DNA of 64,000 nucleotides from Pholiota molesta (lineage: Eukaryota > Basidiomycota > Agaricomycetes > Agaricales > Strophariaceae): the NCBI GenBank assembly GCA_014925825.1, contig JACGCK010000117.1, forward strand, positions 62,001-126,000. Direction: 5' to 3'. Both the position numbers and the translations under genes were made by a program. Under the pieces are notes generated by a model. That model saw nothing but the letters and a program-made list of their open reading frames with translations. It searched no databases and was not told the DNA's origin. Every line of letters begins with the position of its first letter. Positions within the stretch are counted from its first letter, which is position 1. Shown one piece after another: positions 1-11,495 of the stretch.

Positions 1-2029
1 TCACGGGGGTTCGACAGCTTCCACGCCCTTAGTACTGGCTCTGACAACGGAAGCTCAGCCTTTCTTCTGCCGGAGTCTTGGATCGACCTCCCGTACAGCG
101 ACAGCTCGCTAGCAGGCCAATCAGCCGTCTATCTCAGAGCGGGACTACATAGATGCTTACCTTCCGCGCGCCTGTCGACGCCCACCGGGCGTTGACGTTT
201 TCGTAAAGGCTGCCGGTGATATCACCAGCCCTGGCGGGGTGCTCTGATATGCAAGTGTCATGCGTTCCATTCAAGGAAGAATGCCCAAGGCTATAGCTGG
301 TTATCGCTCCGATTCCTACCTGTTGAGCTACTGCCTGGCTACTGTGCGACACCGATCATCCGGACACGTGCGGATCAGCGACGCTGTTCTGTGTGCCACT
401 AAGTACGCGTGAGCGAAGATGTTCGGCTTGCAAGGTCAAGGGACCATGCGAAGGCTGGGCTTGCGGGATTCACTACGGGTCCCTTCTTGTATGCTATCTA
501 TGTTTATGCTGCTTTACATTCGCCATTTGTTCCTGAGGAATGGGCTGCTTGGCCCTCAGCGCTCGACCGCGGGCGTTTTCTCGCTATGCTCTTGTCTTAG
601 TCTAGCTTGTCACGTCGTAGACCCTGAATCTCCGATTCAATGTGCGTTATGTATCAATCTGGTCGACGACGCGGAGAAGGACGCTCGACGGTATTCGATA
701 AGGAGCTGAGGCAGGCTGCTACAAGCACTACGGCACGTCCTAGTGTCGATTGACTGAGGTACCTACTTGAAGTCTTTTTTACTCCATGGGGCTCACTGCC
801 ACGAATACACGCAGAGCCCGTATATAATTCGTTATTTCCAGCATCGAGCTATGGACGTTTATTTCCTCGCCAAGCTGTTATTTGTATTTAGAATTGGTCT
901 TGTCCACTATGTGCTAGGATATGAAGTCGAGGGTTTTATGACTCATGTGTAGATATGGAAGACCATCTTTGGATCGCTGGGAAGTTCTGAGTAGGAAACA
1001 GTGAGGGTTGTAGTTTTATACTGTTCAAGCACGGCTTATGATCTGCTTTCGGGTGACTCTTTCGTGCAGAATCCTACTTAAATTTCCTTGCGATCTTCGA
1101 GCGTGCTCATGTGAACTTCACGTCGTTATTGTTGATACGGTAGGCGGTGGTTCAACTTGAGTGTTGAATGGCCATTGTTCGTAAACTGTTCACACACTGG
1201 TTGAACGCCGAGACTTTTGGGCGATCTGATGATTCGGAACAATGGCGCCAGACATTCGTCATGCGCTCTAACAGCAAGATAAGTAGTAGATAAATTTTGC
1301 TTCTAATCCAGCGTTTTCAACTACGAGTCACTGTAAAGCCAATACATGCCCCATACATGTGCATTGGCACGTGCGTTCAACAAAAAAAAATGGAAAGAAT
1401 AGATATATACAACACCCCAAGGCACACCGCAACAAATGCCCAAAAAAATTACAGAGACGAGACATATGTCATCTTGTCTGGTCGACCATTGTCCAACCTT
1501 AAATCATTCCTGAATGAAATATGGGTACAGTGGCACTGTCTGAAACAGTCAGATCCGAGGAAGCACTCATAGGAAATCAGGCAGACAATGGTCGACTGGT
1601 AAGAAGAAAATATGCCGAGCCATGATGCATGAGGAGCAATGAAGGCTTACACGAAGCTCGAGATGGGGCTTTCGAGAGAACATGACGCAAAACAATAGCG
1701 AGATACGAATCTCGGAGGTCCCGAGCGTGGGTCGCAGAAATCACGAACGAGAATCGCGCACCCGCGCCTCCAATGTCCACAGACGAAATCCCATCACACG
1801 TCTATCCCACCTAACTGCCATGAGCCGCTAGACTTTCGCGCAAAGCCGCATCACAGCTGCAGACCAGACTGGGTATCGGCAATGGCAACGAGCGAAGGAG
1901 GCGCGATATAAACGGCGGCGGCGGTGAGATATCAACGGCCAGGCAGTCGTCACTGGACGCACTACTCAAGCATCGCCGCTAGGGGTGGAGGAGCCTACTT
2001 GCCGGCACAAAGACCCACCACGCGGAGCT

Positions 2030-2165
2030 ATATGCAAATTAACAGCACAGCACGCTGGCTCTCAGGCTGCATGTACATGTTGAAGAGCACGGGGCAGAGG
2101 CGCGACGGGACGAAGGCGCAGCAAGAAGAGGCTCGCTACATGGAGACGGAGAGGATCGAGCGGTG
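2030..2165 (+). repeat. Degenerate ~150 bp repeat, unit 1
   Basis: One of four related stretches that share, in order, a GCAC.AG-like start, GGCTGCATG, a GTTG block, a G-rich CAGAGGCG block, GAAGAGGCT.GCTACA and GAGACGGAG. Here it ends just before 2165. It has drifted strongly from the other units at about 3580, 3980 and 6715, so the family is old. No coding capacity is evident. Confidence 0.35.
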
Positions 2166-3579
2166 ATCACGATGGCGATAACGATAATGAACGCTCACGT
2201 GCTTCCAACGCCCACTTCCACGCGCGAAATTTGTCGATGGATGGTGGTGGGCCAGTGTTACTCATCGATTGCGCCTGTGTCGAGCATGGGCGCGTTGTCA
2301 CCATCAGAGCGAGCGGTGGCGGGAAGAGCGAAGGTGCGCGGCGAATGGCGCGCACGGTTCACGATCGGAGTTTGGAATTCGTAAGTCCGACTAGTGACCA
2401 GAATCTTTCAGTGTCCTCTTCCCATCGGCTTACTCCTGCCATCGATAACGTTTCTACTGCTGCCACCGCTTCTTCCACCGCCTCGTAGACACATCAGCAG
2501 CTCCACATACGTCTGACACCGTTCCATGCACTCATCTGAAGAGGGCAGCGCTCTGGATTGACTCCCACTGCATGGCAACTATTCTGACTGTGGTACGACG
2601 AGGACGAACAACGCCACTGGATTCGCCGACGCCAACGTACTGCACCACATCCATTTCCACCGTGCCCATGTCCAGCCCTTGGAACTTGCGAATTCCCCCC
2701 TTGGTCTGAAACTTGAAGCTTGAAGCTTGAAGCTTGAAGGTGCGCCCACAAAGACTCTGCCCCCGTCGAATGCATATCAGCATATCAGCATATGGTCGGA
2801 CCGCGCTCCAAGGGGGAGATTGTACTTTGCTCATATCCGAGTGGGCAGCGTTGAGATACTGTGACCCTCTGGTCCTCGACGCTCCCGTCGGCGGCGCTGG
2901 TTCCCTGACCAACGCTACTGGCGCGGTCAGATTGAAAGATCGAGAGTATAACCCACCCTTGAGCTATGAGGCTCATCATTTACTACTCTGAATCGGCCCT
3001 GTCACTGTTTGTCAACTGACTGGCTGATGAGCCAAAACCTGGCTATTCTACGAGGCAGCGTGTCCACTCACCATTGGTACGACGACCGTTTCTGTTTACT
3101 GATAGAGTAAGTGTATTAGTATTCATGTCATGATCACTGATAGGTCTTCCACTAATTTCGATGATTATTAGCTCTGACGCTCTGACAAGCGGCGTCGACT
3201 ATCCTAGAGGACACGGGCAAGCACTAAATGGGTGCATTTACGAGTAGAGCAGGCATCAAGCAGGATCTGTACTGTTATTTTGCTATAGAGATCTTCTGTT
3301 TGATTTAATCGTTACAAGTACTTTTAAATTTTCATCATCTCCAAAGCAACTATAGCAATAGTACAGACGACGATGAAGCGAGAATGCGAATAAGTAGTCA
3401 GGCATCGCCGTGATATTAGCCTAGGTACATTCAGAGGTACGAATCGAAAGCGGCGTTGACCGCAACGACGATGCTACACGCGCAAAAGATTCCGTGCACG
3501 TTCTTTCAGTTCCAACTCGAGTGTTTTTCAGCGTTAGCGCACACACCGCATCCCGCTTCCGTATACTGAAAACAAAAAA

Positions 3580-3735
3580 ACAACGCAGGGCACTAGCAAT
3601 AGGGCCTGAGGCACATGCATATGCCGTTGCGTTGAGCCCGGAGCAGGGACGTGGTGGGTGAGTGCGCTGTACGAAGCAGAGCTAGCTCCGCGGGGCGGGG
3701 CGCGAAAATGCGGACGGTGAGGATATCAGGGGGTG
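3580..3735 (+). repeat. Degenerate ~150 bp repeat, unit 2
   Basis: It shares with unit 3 the order GGCACTAGC, GCATG, GTTGCG, CAGGG, GTGCGCTGT.CGAAG, AGAGC.AGCT and a closing GGTGTAGAC (about 3731-3740 here, about 4139-4147 in unit 3). It lies beside a near-duplicate ACACACCGCATCCCGC.TCC that occurs at about 3540 and 3940. Confidence 0.35.
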
Positions 3736-3979
3736 TAGACAACTGAAGAGTCCATGCCACGTTCTTTAAGCCTCAACGTGAGAGGCGGCGACAAGAGCCC
3801 GAGATGCAGATGCGTCCGCTGCACCAACACAACGAAAACAGCAGCGCGATACGCGCGCATCTGGCTATCCAAGCGACCACATGGCGGGATGCACAACAGG
3901 GCACGAACCTCGCCACCAGGGCCGGAGCCCGCATAAACACACACCGCATCCCGCCTCCATCATTGTCAAACATCAACCA

Positions 3980-4147
3980 GCGCACCGCATAAGCACTAGC
4001 GCTGGGCACGTGGGCCGCATGCGCGTGGCATTGCGTTGCGCTCATGATCAGGGTGGAGGCGCGATGGACAAGCGTGCTGTGCGAAGAAGAGCCCGCTACG
4101 TGAGGACGGAGCGCTAAGATCGGGTGGTGAGGTCGGTGGTGTAGACA
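3980..4147 (+). repeat. Degenerate ~150 bp repeat, unit 3
   Basis: The best-preserved member. Its blocks are AAGCACTAGCGCTGG, GCATGCGCGTGG, TTGCGTTGCG, CAGGGTGGAGGCGCGATGG, GCGTGCTGTGCGAAG, AGAGCCCGCTACG, GAGGACGGAG and GGTGTAGAC. It lies about 400 bp from unit 2 in the same orientation, which suggests an old tandem duplication. Confidence 0.4.
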
Positions 4148-6714
4148 TGGAATAGCTGCAAATCGCGCGGATCATGCGCCTCGGATATGGATGGACGTAC
4201 TCGTATCATATGCGCCCTGCCCGAGTAGTCGCGGAAACCTGTCCACTGACAGCAGGCGGCGAGATAGGGAGTAGAGACGCTCAGCGAAGAGGGTTCTAGC
4301 AAGGACAGCAACCTGGTATAAGTATGTCCCGAGCACGGGGCACAGCCGCACATCGTCGACACCCTTTTTAGATGTCACATCTAGTCGGGATCCACCAAAG
4401 TAGATGCTGTGTGCTATGCCTGGTGATAGCAAAGCAAAATACGCGGTATAGACCTCGACGTCATGTTGAGCATCGGATGTCGACGGTGAAATGATAGGCT
4501 GGGGCCAATTACTGCGCTGAAACCAGAAGGAAGACTTTCATAGGTAAGCGATGGAGGATTGATGTTGACTAGGTTGACGCTGCGGGACTACTCGGACATG
4601 CTACGCATATATCGCTCAGAATCGGGACCCCGATGTTACTGAAGATCTGGTTGGTGAGGTTGGTGGTGAGAAGGCAAGATCAACATACATACGGCGAGAA
4701 TGAGAACAGGCGACATGCCCATGCGTGAGATGGAGTCGCCGGCGTAGGAATCCCTCGCCTTGTTCCATGCCTTCTGGGCTTGCGTGGGCTGGTACTGTAG
4801 CGACGCGAGCACTGGTGTTGGATAACGGTCGTCTGTCAGTTCCTGGTGGCCCCATACCGCGTGCCGATCTTGTACGAGAGAGACTGGGCGGAATGGCGTT
4901 GATCGTGATGTTAACCAGTGAGAAGCCTTCGGGATGTGCGCATGAGGACAAACGATGGCGCAGATAGGATCATAGCTCTGAATATGTGGCAGGTCCAGCA
5001 CGAGCACTTGTTGTCCTGCCGGTCTCCAGAGGGCGAAGTGCTTAGTGTGGGGGAATCTGGCTGGACTCGGATGGCGACGGGAAAGAGGCATGCGATCGGA
5101 GTTTTGACATTATAAGCCCGACATACTGTTCCGCACCAACAACGTCGACAAGACCAAGACAAGACGGGTCTCTGCCTTTCTCGAGTATAGCCGTCGATTC
5201 ACTTAATGACGACAAGCCGGTGGGAACCGAAAGATGCGGTGGCGGCGACGACGATGTCGGTGAGTAGTTCTCATTTGCGGCAGTCGTAAGTCGAGAGATT
5301 GACATTTGGGCATCGTTAGCTGACTCCGGTGGTGACGATGACGATATAGCTGGCAAGGATATCGGCGACGAAGATATCGTACTCGAGATCGATGGAGACA
5401 CCATAGCAGTTGGGAAGGACGAAATTGACGTGGTATTCAAGGACGGGCATGGCGGTACAATGGAGGATGACATCGGTATGTAGAGGTCATTCACATCAAA
5501 GAACGAGGACACGATGACGAGATCGTAAATATGGGTGCAGATGCGGATGCGAATGATGTGAATGTCAACGTATCGTAAAGTCAGGCTTGCGTCGAAGAGT
5601 CTAACTCGAGTCTAACTGGACTCGACTTCCTACACTGCCGCCGAAACAACCCTTTCCGCCGTCTTCTCTATACGGCGGCCTTCCCCCATGTCTGCATTCG
5701 GATCCCTAGCACATTGACGAGTCTGCTATCGAAGGGCGGGATCATATCTAGCTTACATCTGGGTGGCCGTCGAGGCCCTTTGGGTCGCGACGCTTCTGTG
5801 CGCGCTGGTGCATTAGAAAGCACCAGGCACTGCCAGGTGTGGTGCCTAGGAACTGTACCCGCCCTTGGGTGGAATCATCGTCGCGCGTTCTTCCCGTAGC
5901 CTGTGTTTCTAAGCAAGTCAATCCCTGGCATCTCGTGAAGCAGATCATCCACGCATGGTCATGATTTGCAGCAGGCGGGAGGTGTGACTGTGAAGGCGCG
6001 GCTTCTTCATCTGGTGCTGGAAAGTGATGGGGTTGGAAGAGATCTGATGTTGAGCGAGCGGCGGCTTGAGTTTGCCCCTCCATGTGTAGATCTGACATCG
6101 CAGAGCGTCCGTGCTGTTGCCACACGCCCCTGCGCCGTGCTTCCGCTTGCGCAAGTCGGCGCCGATGGTCCTTCGAGCTCTCTGGTCCACTAGGGCGTGT
6201 TTTTTTTTACCGGGAGGATGGGGAATTCTCTTTTCCCTTCTTTTTCTACACACTGCATCGTTGTATTACGTTTATTTGGTTAGATTTTCGTGGACCCTGT
6301 TCATCTACAATGTGTTGTCTAGAATCCTATAAAGTTGATATGCTCCAAGTCACGAATAAATCGTTCTTCCTGCGCCGGTGGATTTCCCCAACTCATAAGC
6401 CCGTCTCCTCTCGCGTTTCTAACAATGAAAGCATCTTCAGGAGAAACTTGCATTGTCAGCTACGAATATAAACACAAAGAGCGCTAGATTTTGAACAAAA
6501 GATTTCGAGGAAGCCCCCGACATTGCTCAGCGTAACATCAGAATCCTATTTTATAGCATCCGCTATACATTCCAGTCGCTCACCAGGCAAAGGCGGCCGT
6601 ACACACGAGTCTATCCATCCGAGCACCCCCCATAACTGGATACCCAAACCCAAAGACCACTTGCTGGAGGTAGCGCCCCCGTCTAGCGTGAACCAGACCG
6701 CATCCTGCACAGAT

Positions 6715-6860
6715 GAACCATGTAACCAATCGCGCAACACGCAGCGCACTAGGTCGCTGGCTGCATGCACGCGCCGTTGGACAGAGGCTAGAGCGGGGGG
6801 TGCGGTGGATGAGGACGCTGTATAAAGAGGGCTAGCTACGCGAAGGGATGGAAAACGAAA
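6715..6860 (+). repeat. Degenerate ~150 bp repeat, unit 4, abutting a gene start
   Basis: It carries the same series of blocks (GCGCACTAGG, CGCTGGCTGCATG, CCGTTGGACAGAGG, GAGGACGCTGTATAAAGAGG, GCTAGCTACGCGAAGGGATGG). This copy contains TATAAA at about 6821 and lies immediately upstream of the start codon at 6882 of the interrupted glycosyltransferase gene. It may therefore be promoter sequence of that gene, with the other units as decayed relatives. Confidence 0.4.
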
Positions 6861-6903
6861 ACGAAAAATTGGGCAGGGACGATGACGGCGGCCATGATGC
6901 TGC

Positions 6904-7085
6904 TGTGTAACGGGTACATACGACATCGTACTTACGTAATGCGCGAGGCCCATATATAAGGCTCGCGCAACCACCCTCATTCTTTAGTCTTTATTCTATC
7001 ACTTCGTAGAACTACCAATATATTGGTTGGCTGGTTCTATTCGAGTGACCTAAGGACTACCTACTACGGAACGGAAAGCGTTTCA
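6904..7085 (+). repeat. 5' LTR
   Basis: 182 bp, TG..CA ends. It carries a TATA box (CATATATAAG, 6951-6960) about 50 bp into the LTR, which should place the transcript start near 6985. It is identical to the 3' copy except for T versus C in the CAYTCTTTAG block and one extra G in TTCGAGTGACC. Confidence 0.95.
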
Positions 7086-7188
7086 CTTTTTTGAACCACA
7101 GCTATATTGCTAGTTGTGAACGAAGTAACTAAAAGCACAAAAAGAACAAAACCAAAAAAGTTTTACACTCATCAGTGAGGGCTGCGAG

Positions 7189-9786
7189 ATGTCGACAAAC
7201 GACAACGTACCAAGTCCTCCGGGCTTATTCTCGAGCGCGCAATCACCGCACTCGAGCAATCAAGCCTCTGATGCACCAACTGAGCAAGGTCCTGAGACCC
7301 GAGTTGGTAGATATACAACAGGCTCGCCCACAGCGAACCAACCAGAATATGGAGCATTTACCCCCCAGGAAAGAGCGGGGGGTACTCCTCTGGAAGGCTT
7401 CCCTCGGAGGCCAGCACTTCAGTCCGAAGACTCACGGTGGACCGATCAGACCGGATCGGTCGGGGCGCCCGAACAGCCGGCAATGCGGCACGGATCACGC
7501 ATGGGCGCCAATGACGCAATGCGCCGCTACGGAATGGGAGAACAAACACCCATCGCCGCATTGGATTCGGTTCTCGGACGGGAATTAATGCTCTTCTGGG
7601 AGGATTTCACTGAGAATGAAGTGCCTATCCATAGGCGCTCAGAATTAGTAGGCGAAGCAGTGACCAGTACTATACTGGCGCGGCAGGCACGGGGATTACC
7701 AATTGGTGATCCAAACAATATGGATTATTGCGTCCCGGTAATGAGACGCGTCGCGCTGGCAGTACGAATGTATTCAGAAATAACTGGAAGAAATGAGGAC
7801 GGCATAAATAGTCGCTACGCTCCGACCCCGGAATTTTATATGGATAGAATTCACGAGGGAATTAAAGCAGATACGCCTCCGGGTGAAGTTCGAGCGCCTG
7901 TTCCGCGGGCGCCTTTCAATGCAACACTTGGAATGGCTGCAAATAATAACCGACAGGACCCTTCGATTCAATACGTGGGATCGCAGGATCCGAATAAAAC
8001 GACATCCGTAAATACAACGGTGTTGAGAGAATTAATGGAAGAAACTCAGAATTCTCCACTTAATAATCGTTACCGAGGCATCCCGAATGTGCGCTTCGCG
8101 CGGGACGTACCATCGCCTGTAGTAAAACAAGAGATTACTCCTTCGCAGGAACACGGAGATGTAGCGTGGATATCAGATGCCGCGCATCAAATGATCCAAC
8201 GTGGAGTGATAACGCAAGAGCAACTAATAGAGTTAGCTAGCAGGTACAGAGCACCTGGGAATTCCTCGGTGGGAATGGCCAATGATCTTCGTGATCGTGT
8301 TGTTCTTCAGCAACTCAGAGATGCAGACATTAAGCAAACTGGAATTTCTATCTATTCTGATCAGGGAATACGGTGGGAAAACAATACTGTGGTCGACATT
8401 ATGCGACTAATGTACGAACAGAATCATGCGAATACAGTTGACAAGAATAGTGGTACCGATCGCAGAACTGGTCCAGATGTCGGTGATCGGCGCCGCGATC
8501 ATGATCAAGAGAAGCATGATCGGGATATTAATAGGTCCGCTGGAATTAATGAGCTTCGTCGAGGCACACCGCAGCGCACTAGTGAAGAGCAAGATATAGT
8601 GGTTCGAGGAGCCAGTGTGTGGAGCAACCCGCCACCGAGCCATAGGAGGTCGTCTTTGAGACCTGCTATACAGGAGGTACAGGACCGTTACCGCTATGAC
8701 ATGCACCAGAGATTGATCAACATAGTGCGAGACCATTGTGGGACAAAACATATGTTTGGAAGTGATAAAGAACGGCCGAAGCCGCCTGATATAAGTTCAG
8801 TCACTAAATATAAGGGTGATGAGAAAATGAAGTCCCTAGAGACTTGGGTAACCGATGTATCAATTTATTTTGCTATAGCAAACTTAAGTGGTCCTGAAAA
8901 GGACGACGCTCGGGTATATTACAGTGGAATGTTAGTGGAAGGTACTGCTCAAAGCTTCCTACGACACCATGTGTTTGGATTAAATAGGGAGAAGGTCAAG
9001 TGGACCTTCGAGGATGTCGTGACGGCATTATATGATCGATTTGTCTTGGCGTCTGTAACTCAGGATGCTCGAGCATTGTTCGAGAAAGCGAGGTATCACC
9101 CGGATACTGGAATCCAGGGATTATATGACAAGATTTGCGACATCGCAGAGACGATGTTGGATCATCCTGACCGTTACACGTTGGCGGATAGGTTTATTCG
9201 CGCGATTCCTGCCAATTGGCACAAGGAACTGTTTGTGCGAGACTTTACCCCAGAAATGAATACTATCGAGGAGCTGGTTGCTGAGGCGAAGGCGATTGAA
9301 GCGGCAGAGCGCACATCGCGCCACTACGATAGTAATGCATTGCCGGGTGTGTACACGAATCTCAGAGATTCGAGGGCATTGTATTCTGATGCGCGTCAGT
9401 CTATGGACACGGCAAAGGGTGCAACAGGTAGCCGTGAGAATCGCGGCCGTGATAGGCGCTTGGGGCGCTTCGCTAGAGGTGCTAGATACAGCGCTGATCG
9501 TCCCGCTTTGGTAAAGGATGACTCGAAGAAGGCTGACGCCGAGAAGCTGCCAGCTAAGGACAGGGGAGATAATAACAATAAACGAAGCGACATTAAGTGC
9601 TTTGGGTGTGGAAAGCCGGGGTATTATGCTCACAACTGTCCTGATAAGGATAAACACCCTAAGAGTCCTGCCAGAGAATATGTGCGAGCAGCGCATACAG
9701 AACAGGACAGCGGAAGTCTTGGCGATTTGTCTGACAACAGCGCTTCAGATGATGATGTTGATCACAGGTCGGTCAGGTCAGATTAG
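7189..9786 (+). CDS. gag: Retrotransposon Gag, unusually long, ending in the hAT insertion
   Basis: 865 codons from the ATG at 7189, about 100 bp after the 5' LTR. Roughly residues 1-500 are polar, Arg/Asp/Pro-rich and unrecognised. Residues about 540-735 match the retrotransposon Gag core (WVTDVSIYF, LYDRFV, DRFIRAIP). Near the C-terminus is a zinc-knuckle sequence CFGCGKPGYYAHNC in which the canonical His position is Tyr. The TAG stop at 9784-9786 belongs to the first bases of a transposon insertion. Without that insertion the frame runs straight on into the protease at 10734, so Gag and protease were originally one ORF. Gag packages the element RNA in cytoplasmic particles. Typical fungal chromovirus Gags are shorter, so the N-terminal half is an oddity. 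Confidence 0.85.
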   Translation: MSTNDNVPSPPGLFSSAQSPHSSNQASDAPTEQGPETRVGRYTTGSPTANQPEYGAFTPQERAGGTPLEGFPRRPALQSEDSRWTDQTGSVGAPEQPAMRHGSRMGANDAMRRYGMGEQTPIAALDSVLGRELMLFWEDFTENEVPIHRRSELVGEAVTSTILARQARGLPIGDPNNMDYCVPVMRRVALAVRMYSEITGRNEDGINSRYAPTPEFYMDRIHEGIKADTPPGEVRAPVPRAPFNATLGMAANNNRQDPSIQYVGSQDPNKTTSVNTTVLRELMEETQNSPLNNRYRGIPNVRFARDVPSPVVKQEITPSQEHGDVAWISDAAHQMIQRGVITQEQLIELASRYRAPGNSSVGMANDLRDRVVLQQLRDADIKQTGISIYSDQGIRWENNTVVDIMRLMYEQNHANTVDKNSGTDRRTGPDVGDRRRDHDQEKHDRDINRSAGINELRRGTPQRTSEEQDIVVRGASVWSNPPPSHRRSSLRPAIQEVQDRYRYDMHQRLINIVRDHCGTKHMFGSDKERPKPPDISSVTKYKGDEKMKSLETWVTDVSIYFAIANLSGPEKDDARVYYSGMLVEGTAQSFLRHHVFGLNREKVKWTFEDVVTALYDRFVLASVTQDARALFEKARYHPDTGIQGLYDKICDIAETMLDHPDRYTLADRFIRAIPANWHKELFVRDFTPEMNTIEELVAEAKAIEAAERTSRHYDSNALPGVYTNLRDSRALYSDARQSMDTAKGATGSRENRGRDRRLGRFARGARYSADRPALVKDDSKKADAEKLPAKDRGDNNNKRSDIKCFGCGKPGYYAHNCPDKDKHPKSPAREYVRAAHTEQDSGSLGDLSDNSASDDDVDHRSVRSD
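9776..9783 (+). repeat. 8 bp target-site duplication, left copy
   Basis: GGTCAGAT, repeated exactly at 10726-10733 on the other side of the hAT-like element. Confidence 0.9.
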
Positions 9787-10725
9787 TGCTTGAAAGTCCG
9801 GTCCGGTCCGGTCTTTTACCCTCCAAGGGCTTGGACCGAGACCGAGACCGGTCCATCTATTTTTAAAATGCTCAAAAAACCGGACCGGACCGCATAAGAC
9901 CGGTCCACTGCGGTCTTGAGCGGTCCAAAGACCGGTTCAGACCGGTCATGGTCCAAACCGGTCTCAACCGGTCAGAGACCGGTCCAGACTGGTAACAGTT
10001 GGGTAGTGTAGTGTATCTAGTATGTAGTACTTCAAAGAATATGAAAATCGGTGGAGAACTGAGTGAGAAATAATTAAAATACTAGCAAATGCAGTGGTTC
10101 AGCGCATTTTGTAATATCTCAGTCAATTCTCATCCGAATATTATTGTTGTATGCTTGTTAAAAAGCTAATTTTAATATCTAACTGTACCCCAGGTTGCGA
10201 AAGGGCGATGTCTATATCGAACGAAACATAGGCAAAAGTGTCTTTGAAGTAGTCAAAAAGAGTAGAGAAAATAGATATTACTATAGTTCAACCGAATGTT
10301 TTTCAAATATTAAGCTCTAAATTGCGTCTTGTAGATCTACATAGCCTTTATTGATGTGCAAGTTTGCGAAAGGTACGCACGGTTAACGTTTGAACTGCGG
10401 GTAAAAGCGTTTTTAGACGCCCAAAGTAATTACTTAAACGAAATTATTAATAACTTTGTCAATTCTTACGCTAAAAATACAATTTTGGCATCGTTCGAAA
10501 GGATTTTTTAGGTTTTATAAGGCTACAAATTTTAACAGCTAAAGACCGGTTGAGACCGGTCCAAACCGGTTTTGATCGGTCCATCTATTTTTCAAATCCT
10601 GTTGGACCGTGGACCGGACCGCGGTCTCGGTCTTTTCCGGTCCATCAATATTCCGGTCTTTTCCGGTTCAGGTCCGGTCCAGTCTCGGTCTTTTTCCGGT
10701 CCTGAGACCGGACTTCCAAGCACTA
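9784..10725. mobile_element. Non-autonomous hAT-like DNA transposon (942 bp) nested in gag-pro
   Basis: The terminal inverted repeats read TAGTGCTTGAAAGTCCGG on the left and, in reverse complement, TAGTGCTTGGAAGTCCGG on the right. The start matches the hAT terminal pattern (C/T)A(A/G)NG, and the 8 bp target duplication GGTCAGAT is perfect. Both subterminal regions (about 9797-9995 and 10543-10713) are packed with CCGGTC/GACCGG motifs, as expected for transposase-binding subterminal repeats. The middle (about 10000-10540) is AT-rich and has no usable ORF, so mobilisation needs a transposase from elsewhere. Excision of the element plus one TSD copy restores the gag-protease frame exactly. Confidence 0.9.
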
Positions 10726-10733
10726 GGTCAGAT
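10726..10733 (+). repeat. 8 bp target-site duplication, right copy
   Basis: GGTCAGAT, an exact copy of 9776-9783. Confidence 0.9.
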
Positions 10734-11495
10734 GATGGTAGTGCGCAGGGCGCGCAAGGTGACGATGTCGACAATGTCCCATATGAGGACTACGGCAATG
10801 ATTATTATGCACGGAACTCTGACACTGAGCAAGCGTACGCTATGCGGGTACTGGACTTCTTTAAGCCTAAAGACAAGTCTGTTCATAAAAAGGACGGACA
10901 TAACATACTAGACTTCAGTAAACCTGATGTACTTGCAGATATCGGAGCAATGACGGAGTCGCCCATGCCCAAGGGTGGCGAAAATACGTTTAGGAAATTA
11001 TTCCACCGTAAAGGCACCTTTAAATCGGGAAAGGTTGCAAAGGCTCGTCCTGCTATACCCCTAGAAGATAAGTTGTGTCTGATTACATACACTAAGATCG
11101 ACGGACACGATGCGTGGACGCTGTGGGATGCCGGGAGTACGACTACATCCATTACGCCGGCTTTCGCGGATGTCGCAGAAGTCTGTGCGTTCCCGCTGCT
11201 TGATCCCTTTGTGATACAGTTGGGAACTGTGGGGAGTCGCGCCAAAATAACGCATGGTGCGGATATCGAAGTATCCATGCCAGGATTGCAGGATAAGATA
11301 TATGTGGATATCTGCAACCTTGATCGTTATGATCTGGTGATTGGTACGCCGTTTATGAGGCGCAATGGCGTCGTCCTGGACTTTGGACGTAATATTGTAC
11401 GGGTGAATGGTGTTGATATTCCGGCACTCCCTTACCCTGGTGACGTTGACCCGCGGTTACACAGGTCGCGGGCTACCGATCACCAGGCGGATTGA
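10734..11495 (+). CDS. pro: Retrotransposon aspartic protease domain
   Basis: It continues the gag frame after the nested transposon. An active-site-like segment LWDAGSTTTSITP (about 11122-11160) and a later VIGTPFMRRNGVVLDF (about 11339-11386) match retropepsins of Ty3/Gypsy elements. The central residue of the D-x-G triad is Ala rather than the usual Ser or Thr. The frame ends at TGA 11493-11495, but the downstream pol sequence is in the same frame, so this is a single in-frame stop where Arg (CGA) would be a natural ancestor. The protease would cleave the Gag-Pol precursor. Confidence 0.8.
   Translation, partial: DGSAQGAQGDDVDNVPYEDYGNDYYARNSDTEQAYAMRVLDFFKPKDKSVHKKDGHNILDFSKPDVLADIGAMTESPMPKGGENTFRKLFHRKGTFKSGKVAKARPAIPLEDKLCLITYTKIDGHDAWTLWDAGSTTTSITPAFADVAEVCAFPLLDPFVIQLGTVGSRAKITHGADIEVSMPGLQDKIYVDICNLDRYDLVIGTPFMRRNGVVLDFGRNIVRVNGVDIPALPYPGDVDPRLHRSRATDHQAD

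Larger units (their letters stand above)
1..6590. other. Gene-poor region, no supported gene
   Basis: Open frames here are short, overlap on both strands and show no recognisable domain. The region holds four degenerate ~150 bp repeat units (listed separately, the last just beyond this stretch), a 7-bp tandem repeat of TTGAAGC around 2710-2738 and a triplicated CATATCAG-type run near 2770-2792. A Ser/Pro-rich minus-strand frame (5042-5512) followed by another minus frame (4636-5091) could be a decayed two-exon gene, but I recognise neither. I see no tRNA or rRNA. Confidence 0.5.

Noticed and set aside
1..30. GGGGGTTCGAC as a tRNA B box
   Set aside because: No matching A box, acceptor stem or anticodon arm can be formed around it.
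4636..5512. Two minus-strand frames as a real gene
   Set aside because: Ser/Pro-rich composition, no domain and no convincing splice junction between them; left as uncertain.
6904..7085. Target-site duplication around the Ty3/Gypsy element
   Set aside because: Tested 4-6 bp on each side for LTR starts at TGTGTAAC and TGTAAC; GCTGC and TCCGG do not match.
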